DNA of 64,000 nucleotides from a bacterium 1XD42-54 (lineage in GTDB: Bacteria > Bacillota > Clostridia > Lachnospirales > Lachnospiraceae): NCBI GenBank assembly GCA_003612585.1, contig RAZH01000009.1, positions 62,001 through 126,000 on the forward strand, in the 5' to 3' direction. Position 1 is the first letter of the stretch. Every line of letters begins with the position of its first letter. The notes beneath the pieces are model-generated. The model was not told where the DNA came from and made no database searches. It worked only from the letters and a program-made list of their open reading frames with translations. The translations under genes were made by a program, and so were the position numbers. Shown in pieces: positions 35,938-44,640 of the stretch.

Positions 35938-38159
35938 CCTGCTAATTCCTCCTCTGACAACTGAGATGTGGCAATCTGGCGGTAAACCTCGCAGCTCTTC
36001 ATAAGCTCCTCATGTGTTCCCTTTCCAGCAATTTTGCCCTCATCCAGTACAATGATCTGATCTGCATGGAGAATTGTGCTGATACGCTGTGCTACGATCA
36101 GCGTTGTGGTATCTGCCGTCGCCTCTTTTAACGCGCGGCGAAGCGCAACATCCGTTTTATAATCCAGTGCCGAAAAGCTGTCGTCAAAAATCAAAATCTC
36201 CGGCTGCTTTGCAATCGCACGCGCGATGGAAAGCCTTTGCTTCTGCCCTCCAGATACATTCGTTCCGCCCTGCGCAATCGGAGCATTATATCCCTCTTCT
36301 TTTGTTTCAATAAATTCCGCTGCCTGTGCAATCACTGCGGCTTCCTCTATCTCCTGCTGCGTTGCGTCGGCTTTTCCGTATCGGATATTCGAATCAATCG
36401 TTCCTGAGAAAAGAATACTCTTCTGCGGCACATATCCCAGGCGGCTGCACAAATCCTTCTTGGTCATATTTCGCACATCCACACCGTCTACACGCACGCT
36501 GCCCTCTGTTACATCGAAAAAGCGTGGAATAAGATTAATCAGTGTGCTTTTACCACTTCCGGTACTTCCGATAAAAGCAACCGTCTGCCCTTTCTCTGCT
36601 TTAAAGGAAATATCCTCGAGTACCTTCTCATCTGCATCCGGATATGCAAAAGATACGTGGTCAAATTCCACGATTCCTTTCCTATTCGTATCCGGAGTTT
36701 CTGGCTGCTGCGGATCATGTATCATAGACTGCGTGCCAAGCACCTCCGCAATTCGCTTTCCTGCAACATTTGCCCTCGGAATCATAATGGACATCATTGT
36801 AATCATCAGGAAAGACATGATAATCTGCATCGCATACTGGATAAATGCCATCATATCACCGACCTGAAGGCTGCCGCTCTCTACTGCATACGATCCCTTA
36901 TAAATAATCAGAACGGATACGCCGTTCATAATCAGCATCATAATCGGCATCATAAATGTCATACAGCGGTTTACAAACAGATTCGTCTTCATCAAATCGC
37001 AGTTTGCTTTCTCAAAGCGCTCCTCCTCATGCTTCTCAGCGCTGAAAGCCCTCGTAACCATAATACCGCTCAGAATCTCCCGCATAACCAGATTTACCCG
37101 GTCAATCAGCGACTGAAGCTTTGTAAAACGCGGCATAGCGACCTTGAAAAGCACCAGAATTACCAGCAAAATCAACGCTACTGCCAGCGCAATAATCCAG
37201 CTCATGGATGCGTCAGACTGAAGTACCTTGAGCACACCGCCGATTCCGAGAATCGGTGAGTAGAGAATAAGCCGGAAGCCCATTGCCAGCAGCATCTGTA
37301 TCTGCTGAATATCGTTTGTACTTCTTGTAATCAGCGACGCCGTGGAAAAGTGATTGAATTCTTCACTGGTAAATCCGATGACTTTCCGGTACACATCATT
37401 TCTCAGATCATGCGCCACAGCTGCTGCCACACGTGCACTGCAAAACGTCACAAGCACCGATGCCGCCATGGCAAGCAGTGCAAGCAAAATCATGCTGCCT
37501 CCTGTCCTCATGATATATCCAATCTGCTGGCGGTCCAGATCAACCCCCATTGCTTCGTATTCACTGGAAACAAATTGAATCGCATACTGCCCGGTCATCA
37601 TTTCCGGAATGGTGTCCACCTTCTCACCAATCCCTGTAACAATCTGCGTGCGCACAATTTCCGGCAGGGATTTTATCGCATCCAGAGCTGAAACGCCTTC
37701 CGGAAGCTCCATGCCCTGCATTCCCGCAAGCCCTTGACCGTTGTTCCCCTCTTCCGGCACAGGACCGCTGCCTTTTGACGAATCCGAGAGCATGGGCATA
37801 TCATCGTTCTGTGTCAGCATCAAAACAATAATTTCTGCTTTTGTCAGAGCCTGCTCTAATGCCTCCCGTTCATCGCCGGACAACTTTTTCAGCACATATT
37901 CATCCCCGTTACGCTCGTAGCTTTCATCCAGGGTCCTCTGCTGTGCTTCATCCAGAAAAAGCTTCAGATTCTCTACCGTCTCTGCGCGGAGTTTTTCCGG
38001 TACGCCATCCTCAATTCCTTTTTGCTGAATTCCTTCATTTACAATTCTTGATGTGTAATCCGGCAGAGCCAAATCACAGTACGCCTGAAGAAATAACAGG
38101 CCTACGATTAATATCAGGAATCCTGTTGATTTTTTCAGATATTTTGCAAGTTTTGCCAT
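35934..38159 (-). CDS. ABC exporter half-transporter, first subunit with large extracellular insert
   Basis: A 741-residue membrane-ATPase fusion. Hydrophobic segment 1 spans about residues 13-33. About 170 extra residues (about 40-215, rich in Glu/Asp/Gln/Gly, with MPMLSDSSKG and EEGNNGQGLAGMQGM) follow before segment 2, so they lie outside the cell. This explains the length against the usual 580. The ATPase has GSTGSGKST, VSGGQKQR, and IFDDSFSALD with D in place of the catalytic E. That suggests a degenerate site in the heterodimer. It is the first exporter gene after the MarR regulator, 9 bases apart. Confidence 0.92.
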   Translation of the reverse strand: MAKLAKYLKKSTGFLILIVGLLFLQAYCDLALPDYTSRIVNEGIQQKGIEDGVPEKLRAETVENLKLFLDEAQQRTLDESYERNGDEYVLKKLSGDEREALEQALTKAEIIVLMLTQNDDMPMLSDSSKGSGPVPEEGNNGQGLAGMQGMELPEGVSALDAIKSLPEIVRTQIVTGIGEKVDTIPEMMTGQYAIQFVSSEYEAMGVDLDRQQIGYIMRTGGSMILLALLAMAASVLVTFCSARVAAAVAHDLRNDVYRKVIGFTSEEFNHFSTASLITRSTNDIQQIQMLLAMGFRLILYSPILGIGGVLKVLQSDASMSWIIALAVALILLVILVLFKVAMPRFTKLQSLIDRVNLVMREILSGIMVTRAFSAEKHEEERFEKANCDLMKTNLFVNRCMTFMMPIMMLIMNGVSVLIIYKGSYAVESGSLQVGDMMAFIQYAMQIIMSFLMITMMSIMIPRANVAGKRIAEVLGTQSMIHDPQQPETPDTNRKGIVEFDHVSFAYPDADEKVLEDISFKAEKGQTVAFIGSTGSGKSTLINLIPRFFDVTEGSVRVDGVDVRNMTKKDLCSRLGYVPQKSILFSGTIDSNIRYGKADATQQEIEEAAVIAQAAEFIETKEEGYNAPIAQGGTNVSGGQKQRLSIARAIAKQPEILIFDDSFSALDYKTDVALRRALKEATADTTTLIVAQRISTILHADQIIVLDEGKIAGKGTHEELMKSCEVYRQIATSQLSEEELAG

Positions 38160-38168
38160 AATTACCTC

Positions 38169-38627
38169 CTACTGTTCTGTCTGAATATCCGCTCCTGCAT
38201 CCACCAGATTTCCCACAATACGCTGAAAATAACTGCATAAGGTCGTCAGCTCCTCTTTCGAAAATCCCGCTGTCATTGTACACTCATTTTCATCCAGTAA
38301 TGCCCGGATTTTGGCCTGGATATCTTTTCCTTTGTCTGTCAGATAAATGTGGTTGACTCTCAAATCTGTGGGGTCCGTTTTTTTATATACCAGCCCTGCC
38401 TTTTCCAAACGCTGCACCGTCACAGTCACCGTCGGTGGTCGGACATGAATCTTTTTTGCCAGTTCCCGCAGACTGATTCCCTCTTCCTCATACACGCTTT
38501 TTAAAACCGGAAGCTGACCGGGGTGCACTCCCAATTCCATAAATTTTTTAAAACTGAGGGAAGAGTAACCATGGATCATACGAACCAACCAGAAATTTAC
38601 GGTGTCTTCCCTGAAGTCTTCTTTCAT
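38169..38627 (-). CDS. MarR family transcriptional regulator
   Basis: A 152-residue winged-helix dimer. The helix-turn-helix includes ISLRELAKKIHVRPPTVTVTVQRLEKAGLV, followed by the wing DPTDLRVNHIYLTDKG and a C-terminal dimer helix. It heads an operon with two ABC exporter subunits and probably represses it until a ligand binds. An inverted repeat AGCTAAT-5-ATTAGCT starts 66 bases upstream of its start, a suitable operator. The ligand is unknown. Confidence 0.93.
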   Translation of the reverse strand: MKEDFREDTVNFWLVRMIHGYSSLSFKKFMELGVHPGQLPVLKSVYEEEGISLRELAKKIHVRPPTVTVTVQRLEKAGLVYKKTDPTDLRVNHIYLTDKGKDIQAKIRALLDENECTMTAGFSKEELTTLCSYFQRIVGNLVDAGADIQTEQ

Positions 38628-38692
38628 GTTCTCACCTCACAATCCTGTCACAAAACTGCGCAACTTTTTCCAAAGCAAACACTTAGTTAGCC

Positions 38693-38711
38693 AGCTAATT
38701 ATTAATTAGCT
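38693..38711. promoter_or_regulatory. Probable MarR operator
   Basis: A perfect inverted repeat AGCTAAT-TATTA-ATTAGCT lies upstream of the marR/ABC operon, with a related half-site (TTAGTTAGC) at its left. The spacing and AT-rich character suit a MarR-type operator. Binding by the adjacent regulator is inferred. Confidence 0.55.
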
Positions 38712-38812
38712 AATGGGTAGTATATGCTTTTTCACAAAAATTGCAAGGTGATTTTGTGCAATTTATAAAAATTTAATTGTTCTAAATCACATTTTACCTT
38801 TATTTATCTTTT

Positions 38813-38830
38813 GCAAACTTATAAGTTTGC
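38813..38830. promoter_or_regulatory. 18-bp perfect palindrome upstream of the SRP RNA promoter
   Basis: GCAAACTTATAAGTTTGC is a spacerless palindrome 35 bases before the -35 box of the SRP RNA promoter, in an AT-rich stretch. It could bind a protein or act as a UP-like or terminator-like element. The gap 38628-38900 otherwise holds only the operator and promoter. Confidence 0.35.
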
Positions 38831-38865
38831 ATCTTTTAAGTATGTAACTTTATTAACCAGAATGC

Positions 38866-38894
38866 TTGACAAAACCTTTAAAAACCTGTATAGT
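38866..38894 (+). promoter_or_regulatory. Promoter of the SRP RNA gene
   Basis: TTGACA (38866-38871), a 17-base spacer and TATAGT (38889-38894) form a near-consensus sigma-A promoter, 6 bases before the RNA 5' end. Confidence 0.85.
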
Positions 38895-38900
38895 TAGATA

Positions 38901-39165
38901 GTCCGTGCAGCCGGGGAGTTAGCGGTGCCCTGAACCTGCAATCCGCTACAGCAGGGGTGATGCCGAACTGAGGGCGTTCTGTTGTAGAGCTGCCCCTGAT
39001 AAGTGATGTTGACATCTGGGTCTTGCGCAACAGGAATCCGTGAACCGTGTCAGGTCGGGAACGAAGCAGCACTAAGCGGAATCTCCTGTGTGCCGCAAGG
39101 CAGCCTGGATCGAGTTAACTGTCAGGGTAACGTCTATGGCATGCGTTCGAAGGGAGGCGCACGGA
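38901..39165 (+). ncRNA. ffs: Signal recognition particle RNA, large type with Alu domain
   Basis: An RNA of about 265 bases with the large Gram-positive SRP layout. The 5' TCCGTGC pairs with GCACGGA at the 3' end. The Alu-like 5' part contains GCCGGGGAGTTAGCGGTGCC and loop GATGCC. The domain IV core is GTCAGGTCGGGAACGAAGCAGCACTAAGC, shown as CAGGTCGGGAACGAAGCAG. It scaffolds Ffh for co-translational targeting. It sits just upstream of tadA, and the two may share a transcript. Confidence 0.95.
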
Positions 39166-39188
39166 TTTATCATGAAAGGATGTTTGAG

Positions 39189-39698
39189 ATGGTCCCCATG
39201 CCGGAGATATCTGCAAGCGCAGATGAACGTTTTATGAAAGAGGCGCTCCGCCAGGCCAAAAAAGCATATGCACTGAAGGAAGTTCCAATCGGATGCGTGA
39301 TCGTATACGAGAACGAGATTATCGCCCGCGGCTACAACCGCCGCAATACGGACAAAAATACCACCTCTCATGCTGAGATCAACGCAATTCGCCGGGCCAG
39401 CAAAAAGCTGGGCGACTGGCGTCTGGAAGGCTGCACGATCTATATTACGCTGGAACCGTGTCAGATGTGTGCCGGTGCGATTGTCCAGTCCCGGATTACA
39501 CGCGCCGTCATCGGCAGCATGAATCCCAAGGCGGGCTGTGCCGGTTCTGTTCTCAATCTCCTTGAAATGGCTGAATTTAATCATCAGGTATTTGTGGAAC
39601 GCGGTGTTTTAAAAGAACCGTGCAGTACGCTGCTTTCCGGCTTTTTCCGTGAGCTGCGAGAACAGAAAAAACTCTTAAAAGAAGCAGTTGACGAGTGA
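39189..39698 (+). CDS. tadA: tRNA-specific adenosine deaminase TadA
   Basis: A 169-residue zinc deaminase that converts A34 to inosine in tRNA-Arg(ACG). Zinc ligands are His61 in TSHAEINAIR, with Glu63 as proton shuttle, and Cys91/Cys94 in LEPCQMCAGA. I chose the ATG at 39189 with AAAGGA eight bases before it; the ATG at 39180 in the same frame overlaps that site, and the frame is open further upstream only into SRP RNA sequence. The N-terminus of about 12 residues before ERFMKEAL is slightly longer than usual. Its nearness to SRP RNA is common in Bacillota. Confidence 0.93.
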   Translation: MVPMPEISASADERFMKEALRQAKKAYALKEVPIGCVIVYENEIIARGYNRRNTDKNTTSHAEINAIRRASKKLGDWRLEGCTIYITLEPCQMCAGAIVQSRITRAVIGSMNPKAGCAGSVLNLLEMAEFNHQVFVERGVLKEPCSTLLSGFFRELREQKKLLKEAVDE

Positions 39699-39737
39699 AA
39701 AACCGTGTTCTATAATAAAATACAGCAAATTTTATAT

Positions 39738-39826
39738 GGAGATGTACCCAAGTGGCTGAAGGGTCCGCACTCGAAATGCGGTAGGCCGGCACTCCCGGTG
39801 CGAGGGTTCAAATCCCTCCATCTCCG
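39738..39826 (+). tRNA. tRNA-Ser, anticodon CGA
   Basis: A class II tRNA of 89 bases. The acceptor stem GGAGATG pairs with CATCTCC, the discriminator is G, the D arm region is AGTGGCTGAAGG, the anticodon loop is CTCGAAA with CGA at 39772-39774, there is a long variable arm, and the T arm is GAGGGTTCAAATCCCTC. CCA is not encoded. It reads UCG codons. Confidence 0.96.
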
Positions 39827-39832
39827 CTTACG

Positions 39833-39869
39833 AATCACCGTAATCTATACAACGATTGCGGTGATTTTT
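39833..39869 (+). terminator. Terminator after tRNA-Ser
   Basis: A stem AATCACCG/CGGTGATT, extended by AATC/GATT around a one-base mismatch, is followed by TTTTT directly after the tRNA. Confidence 0.8.
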
Positions 39870-39898
39870 CGTGGAAAAAATTTTCTATCAGATACTTA

Positions 39899-39926
39899 TT
39901 GACAAATTTCTTTTTTATGTTATTCT
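39899..39926 (+). promoter_or_regulatory. Promoter of the perR-rubrerythrin operon
   Basis: TTGACA (39899-39904), a 16-base spacer and TATTCT (39921-39926) precede the PerR box. The leader to the perR start is about 90 bases. Confidence 0.65.
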
Positions 39927-39930
39927 GTTT

Positions 39931-39945
39931 TTAGAATTATTCTAA
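39931..39945. promoter_or_regulatory. PerR box
   Basis: TTAGAATTATTCTAA is a perfect 7-1-7 palindrome matching the PerR/Fur-class consensus TTATAATNATTATAA at 13 of 15 positions. It lies right after the -10 box, where binding would block transcription of perR and the rubrerythrin gene. Confidence 0.82.
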
Positions 39946-40023
39946 TTCTTATATTTAAAACGTTTATACGGTTAACAGGACAACTGTTTAGCTATCAACA
40001 TTGAAACAGGCAGGAAAAATATC

Positions 40024-40398
40024 ATGACGAAAAACGCCGCATATATCTTGGAAATGATCAATGCTTCCACAGATCATCTGACAGCGGAACAGATTTATCT
40101 CCAATTAAAAGAACAGAATAAAAAAACAGTTCTTGCCACTGTGTACAATAATTTATCTTCTTTATATGCACAGGGGCTTATCAGAAAGATTTCTGTTCCA
40201 GGCTATTCGGACCGCTACGATAAAATAAAACGGCATGATCATCTTGTATGTCAGAAATGCGGAAAACTGTCCGATATTACACTGGACGATCTCACAAAAA
40301 AGTTCCAGGAGCAGACCCGCATTTCCATATTGTCCTATGACCTGAAAATCAATTATCTGTGCAGCGAATGCCAGAATCAAAATCATAATTTTTCATAA
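40024..40398 (+). CDS. perR: Fur-family peroxide regulator, PerR-like
   Basis: A 124-residue Fur-family repressor. The winged helix ([32 protein letters not shown]) precedes a metal-binding half with [16 protein letters not shown] and LCSECQ, giving the two CxxC motifs of the structural zinc site. HDHLVC carries regulatory-site His residues. The PerR box ahead of the operon and the rubrerythrin gene 16 bases downstream support peroxide sensing over iron sensing. It is somewhat shorter than the usual about 140 residues. Regulation is probably autogenous. Confidence 0.88.
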   Translation: MTKNAAYILEMINASTDHLTAEQIYLQLKEQNKKTVLATVYNNLSSLYAQGLIRKISVPGYSDRYDKIKRHDHLVCQKCGKLSDITLDDLTKKFQEQTRISILSYDLKINYLCSECQNQNHNFS

Positions 40399-40414
40399 CG
40401 AAGGGAGAACAAAA

Positions 40415-40963
40415 ATGGAACAGAAAAACAACAAATACGCCGGAACACAGACGGAAAAGAATCTTGAGGCTGCTTTTGCAGGAGAATCTCAGGCCAGAAA
40501 CAAGTATACGTATTTTGCCTCTGTGGCAAAAAAAGAAGGTTATGAGCAGATTGCCTCTCTTTTCCTCAAAACTGCTGACAACGAAAAGGAACATGCAAAA
40601 CTGTGGTTCAAAGAGCTCAAAGGAATCGGCGACACCGCACAGAATCTTGCTGCAGCAGCAGACGGTGAAAACTACGAGTGGACAGATATGTACGAAGATT
40701 TTGCAAAGACCGCAGATGCTGAAGGTTTTCCGGAACTGGCCAAAAAATTCCGCATGGTCGGTGAAGTTGAGAAACACCACGAGGAGAGATACCGTGCACT
40801 TCTGAAAAATGTGGAAACCGCCGCTGTATTTGCCAAGAGTGAAGTAAAAGTATGGGAATGCAGAAACTGCGGACACATTATTGTGGGAACCAATGCCCCT
40901 GAAGTATGTCCGGTATGCAATCACCCACAGAGTTATTTTGAAATTCACGCAGAAAATTACTAG
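40415..40963 (+). CDS. Rubrerythrin
   Basis: A 182-residue diiron peroxidase protecting anaerobes from hydrogen peroxide. The ferritin-like domain has repeated E..RN and EKEHAK..W type ligand motifs ([36 protein letters not shown]). The C-terminal rubredoxin-like domain has CRNCGH and CPVC (about residues 149-172) for the Fe(SCys)4 site. It is the second gene of the perR operon. AAGGGAGAACAAAA precedes the ATG. A strong terminator follows. Confidence 0.95.
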   Translation: MEQKNNKYAGTQTEKNLEAAFAGESQARNKYTYFASVAKKEGYEQIASLFLKTADNEKEHAKLWFKELKGIGDTAQNLAAAADGENYEWTDMYEDFAKTADAEGFPELAKKFRMVGEVEKHHEERYRALLKNVETAAVFAKSEVKVWECRNCGHIIVGTNAPEVCPVCNHPQSYFEIHAENY

Positions 40964-41013
40964 AGCTTATTCTAAATAACGTATGCATCACACATTACTG
41001 TGACATTAAAGGA

Positions 41014-41052
41014 GGCCGTACAGTTTACAAATTGTACGGCCCCGCTTTTTTC
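41014..41052 (+). terminator. Terminator of the perR-rubrerythrin operon
   Basis: A 9-bp stem GGCCGTACA/TGTACGGCC with an 10-base loop is followed by CCGCTTTTTT. Confidence 0.88.
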
Positions 41053-41058
41053 GTTCTT

Positions 41059-41946
41059 TCAAATTTCCGGTTTTGCCTTCCATAAAAGCAGATGATTCTG
41101 AAACACTGTTTCCAGGTCCCCTCTGTCCTTCAGCCAGGAAAGATACGAACGGATGGTGCTTCCCACCAGAACATACTGTTCAAAATTCATGCTAAGCCCA
41201 TAGGCCTCAAATATTTTCTGCAATATCTGCTCAAACGTCAATGCTTCCTGACAAATTTTAATTAGACGCTCTGCAATTTCATGTACTTTTTCCCGGTTAT
41301 ACTGTACAAGCTCCCTGACGTCTGCACACGCTTCTGCATGCGCCGGAACAAACATCGAAGCCTTCATGTTCTCCACCAAATCCAGTGTTTTTAAGTAAGC
41401 CTCCACATCGTAAATAAAAGAAATCGCATATTTATCCAGGGTTGCTCTGCTGCTGATACAATCTGCAAGAAATACCGTATCATCCGGTGTCCGAAATCCC
41501 ACCATATCAAAAAAGTGCCCCGGCAAAGGAATGACTTCGAGTTCTTTCGGAAAATTTTCATCCGAAAAATCATGCACTTCGCTGCTCTGTGCCAGTAAAA
41601 ATTTGTGACGCAGCTCTTTGCACGGATAGCCGCCGTATAGAAACGACGGTTCCAGAATCGGATACTGTGTAAAAGCTGCTTCAATTCCGCTGCCAAAAAC
41701 CCTGCATCCAGTCTGACTTTGCAGATAACGGTTTCCGCCGATATGATCTGCATTGGAATGTGTATTCAGAATCCCTTTCAGCTGCCAGCCGTTCTTTTCC
41801 AGTATCTGCCGTACCTTCCTGCCGGCATCCTTGTCATTCCCACTGTCAATCAGATAGACCTGATTTACATTTGTAACGTAAACTCCTATTTTTGCAGGAC
41901 AGTTGATATAAAAAGTCTGTTCACTGATCTGTACCAATTCATACAT
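41059..41946 (-). CDS. Metallo-beta-lactamase-fold hydrolase
   Basis: A 295-residue MBL-fold protein. The zinc motif is THSNADHIGG (HxxxDH form), a second site His is in PLPGHFFDMVGF, an Asp is in VFLADCISS, and the last His lies in VPAHAEACADV. The HSNADH variant replaces the first-position His pair of HxHxDH partly (H-S-N-A-D-H), so one zinc ligand position is unusual. The final 70 residues form a helical, winged-helix-like extension (TFEQILQKIFEAYG). It is a cytosolic single gene with AGGAGGGTACATTT before the ATG. The substrate is unknown. Confidence 0.85.
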   Translation of the reverse strand: MYELVQISEQTFYINCPAKIGVYVTNVNQVYLIDSGNDKDAGRKVRQILEKNGWQLKGILNTHSNADHIGGNRYLQSQTGCRVFGSGIEAAFTQYPILEPSFLYGGYPCKELRHKFLLAQSSEVHDFSDENFPKELEVIPLPGHFFDMVGFRTPDDTVFLADCISSRATLDKYAISFIYDVEAYLKTLDLVENMKASMFVPAHAEACADVRELVQYNREKVHEIAERLIKICQEALTFEQILQKIFEAYGLSMNFEQYVLVGSTIRSYLSWLKDRGDLETVFQNHLLLWKAKPEI

Positions 41947-41985
41947 AAATGTACCCTCCTGTTATTCCTTCTGCATCTGTACTAC

Positions 41986-42021
41986 AAAACGGGCGCCCGC
42001 ATTTTCATACAGAGTGCCCGC
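41986..42021 (-). terminator. Terminator of the REC/HD-GYP/GGDEF gene
   Basis: CGGGC arms (41991-41997 with 42015-42021, one mismatch) form a stem followed on the minus strand by TTTTG. It lies 14 bases after the stop of the signalling gene. Confidence 0.55.
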
Positions 42022-42034
42022 TTTTATCTATCGT

Positions 42035-44485
42035 TTATCCAATTCTTACACTGTCCCGGACAGTTTTTGCCTCATACAGCAGTGCATCTGCCCGCTCTAC
42101 CATAGTTGGCATCTCTGCAGGCCCGTATGCTCCGCCGATGCTGACGGAAAATCCGAGTTCCGAATACTCTTCCATTACAAGCTTACTTACCCGTTCCCGT
42201 ATCAGTTCGAGCTTTGCTTCAAAAATTTCGCGCGGAATTGACCGGAATGCAACAATAAACTCATCCCCGCCAAAACGCACAGTGGCGTCAGAACTTCGCA
42301 CACAGGAAAGAATTGTCTTGGTGATAAGCCGCAGTGCGATATCACCAACCTGATGGCCATGTGAATCATTGATCAACTTAAAATGATCCACATCCAGCAT
42401 AGCCACTGCATCCACACATGCAAGGCCTTTTAACTGGTCCTCATAATAACGCCTGTTGTATATTCCTGTCACAGGATCTATGTACAGCTTTTTGTTATGG
42501 CTCGAAATGGATTCCACCAGATCTTTCTTTCCATACGCACTGATCAGCGTCTCATCTGTCAGCTTTGATACCATTTCCAGAGAAAACGGTTTTCCCTCTA
42601 TTTCCACGTACATAGCAATCACATGGTAGATATCTTCGCCCACAAATTCAAACTTTGTTACTTTGTTCTTTCTCGCAAAAACCTTTGCGGAAATACAGTC
42701 CTCACAATGCTTCACCTTTTTCCACAATGCATAGCATTGATATGGTTCTTTATGCAGTTCACCATTATCATCAACCACATATTGCTCGTTTATCTCGGCA
42801 TCCACAAATCGTACCATATCAAACACAAAACTCAGGTTCCGGACAAGCTCTTTCACCTCCGCTTTGTTCAGCGTAAAGTAACCTCTTTCGTACTCTTTCG
42901 AAAGGCTTGCCGTCATAGCATAGGAAACAGCGGCCTCTCTTCCTTCCTGCACACGTTCGTATTCCTCATGAATATCAAAAATCCGTCCAATAAGACCCAT
43001 GTATTCAGGCTCTTCTGTCTCAGTCCACATGGTCTGACATACGCACCTGCACAGCTTCAGGCTGCCTCCTATCATCATTTTGCAGTCCAGCTGAACCATA
43101 GGGTCTTTCGGCGTTGCCCGTTTTACACGGGTTAAGAGCCGATCCACAATCTCCTCATGGAGCTCGCCTCGCTCAGGGACATTTTTCAGCGGATCAATGA
43201 CTGTCTCAGCAAGCCCGAGCTGTCTTGCACTAAATTCGGTCATAGAAAGGATTGGCGGCGTATTCATATAAGTAAAAACAATTTCCTCACATGCATTTGC
43301 AAGGAACTGAAATTTTGTCCGTTCACATTCGAGAAGCCGAAGCACACGTTCGGAAGCAACTAATTCTTCCTGCTGCAGCAATTCCTTGGTCATCGTCTGC
43401 ATTTCTTCCTTGGTGCGCTGACTCAGAGAATTATTCTGCAATTCCTTTCGAATCACCTCTCCAAGCTCACTTAAACACTCAAGTAACAATGGACTGAACG
43501 CGCCACACTGCCCATCCAGAATCATCTGCAATGCAACGTCATGTGAAAACGCTTTCTTATAACAACGCTCACTTGTAAGCGCATCATAAACGTCAGCCAG
43601 CGCTACAATCTGCGCAGAAATCGGAATTTCTTCGCCCTTTAGATGATCCGGATATCCGCCTCCGTCATATCGTTCATGATGCCAGCGGCAAATCTCATAT
43701 GCTGTTTTAACGAGAGGCTCCTTCTGATAAAAAGGAAGCTCAGCCAGCATTGAAGCTCCAATGACAGAATGACCCTTCATCACTTCAAATTCTTCTGCGG
43801 TCAATCTGCCCGGTTTGTTCAGAATCTCATCCGGAATCGAAATTTTACCGATGTCATGCAATGCTGACGCTGTACCGATCAATGCAATATCACTTTTCTT
43901 CAGATGATAGCGATCCGTCTTCTGTACCAGATGCTTCAGCAAAAGCTCCGTCAACGTACTGATATGCAGCACATGCAGTCCGCTCTCGCCATTTCGAAAT
44001 TCCACAATATGGCTCAGAATCGTAACCATGAGATTGTTACTCTTTTCTTTCTCATGGATCTGTTCCGCTACCATATCGGTCAGTTTTCTCTGCTTTGCAT
44101 AAAGCATGATCGTATTTGAAACACGCCGATGTACGACTGCTGCGTCAAAAGGACGGCTGATATAATCCGTAGCGCCAAATTCGTATGCCCGGTCAATATA
44201 CGACGGCGAGGTCTCTGAGGATATCATGATAACCGGCACATCGTCAATCCAGTGATAACGGTTCATGTAGGCAAGTACTTCAAACCCGTCCATCTCCGGC
44301 ATCACAATATCAAGAAGTACCAGGGACAGTTCTGCCACATGCTCCTGCAGCACAGAGATCACCTGTGCTCCATTCTCCACTTCTATAATATCAAATTCAT
44401 CCTCGAGCATTTCTGCAAGCAGCTCACGGTTCATCTCCGTATCATCTGCAATCAATATCTTATATTTAGCTCTATGATTACTCAT
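42035..44485 (-). CDS. Response regulator with HD-GYP and GGDEF domains (cyclic-di-GMP turnover)
   Basis: An 816-residue cytoplasmic signalling protein. The receiver domain (about 8-125) has phospho-acceptor Asp59 in LLDIVMPEMDG. The HD-GYP phosphodiesterase (about 150-345) has HD at 210-211 and HHERYDGGGYP at 269-279. A PAS-like region spans about 385-510. A region around 530-660 contains CEDC (594-597). The GGDEF cyclase (about 665-815) has an intact GGDEF at 739-743 and DPVTGIYNRRYYE. Both catalytic domains look complete, so it may make or degrade c-di-GMP depending on phosphorylation. No cognate kinase is adjacent. Confidence 0.92.
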   Translation of the reverse strand: MSNHRAKYKILIADDTEMNRELLAEMLEDEFDIIEVENGAQVISVLQEHVAELSLVLLDIVMPEMDGFEVLAYMNRYHWIDDVPVIMISSETSPSYIDRAYEFGATDYISRPFDAAVVHRRVSNTIMLYAKQRKLTDMVAEQIHEKEKSNNLMVTILSHIVEFRNGESGLHVLHISTLTELLLKHLVQKTDRYHLKKSDIALIGTASALHDIGKISIPDEILNKPGRLTAEEFEVMKGHSVIGASMLAELPFYQKEPLVKTAYEICRWHHERYDGGGYPDHLKGEEIPISAQIVALADVYDALTSERCYKKAFSHDVALQMILDGQCGAFSPLLLECLSELGEVIRKELQNNSLSQRTKEEMQTMTKELLQQEELVASERVLRLLECERTKFQFLANACEEIVFTYMNTPPILSMTEFSARQLGLAETVIDPLKNVPERGELHEEIVDRLLTRVKRATPKDPMVQLDCKMMIGGSLKLCRCVCQTMWTETEEPEYMGLIGRIFDIHEEYERVQEGREAAVSYAMTASLSKEYERGYFTLNKAEVKELVRNLSFVFDMVRFVDAEINEQYVVDDNGELHKEPYQCYALWKKVKHCEDCISAKVFARKNKVTKFEFVGEDIYHVIAMYVEIEGKPFSLEMVSKLTDETLISAYGKKDLVESISSHNKKLYIDPVTGIYNRRYYEDQLKGLACVDAVAMLDVDHFKLINDSHGHQVGDIALRLITKTILSCVRSSDATVRFGGDEFIVAFRSIPREIFEAKLELIRERVSKLVMEEYSELGFSVSIGGAYGPAEMPTMVERADALLYEAKTVRDSVRIG

Positions 44486-44640
44486 AAAATCTGCACCTCT
44501 TTGTATCCCCCTTGTTCTTTCCTAAAACCCGTTTCTGGTCACAGATTAATAATTTGTCTAAATTTTAATATACTTGATTTCACCTTTTTATGCAAGTATT
44601 TCTAAACCCATTCCGCCTTTTTCTGTCGTTTTTAGCCGTA

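Noticed and set aside
39003-39188. In-frame N-terminal extension of tadA
   Set aside because: These bases belong to the SRP RNA 3' part. TadA homology begins after residue 12 of the chosen start.
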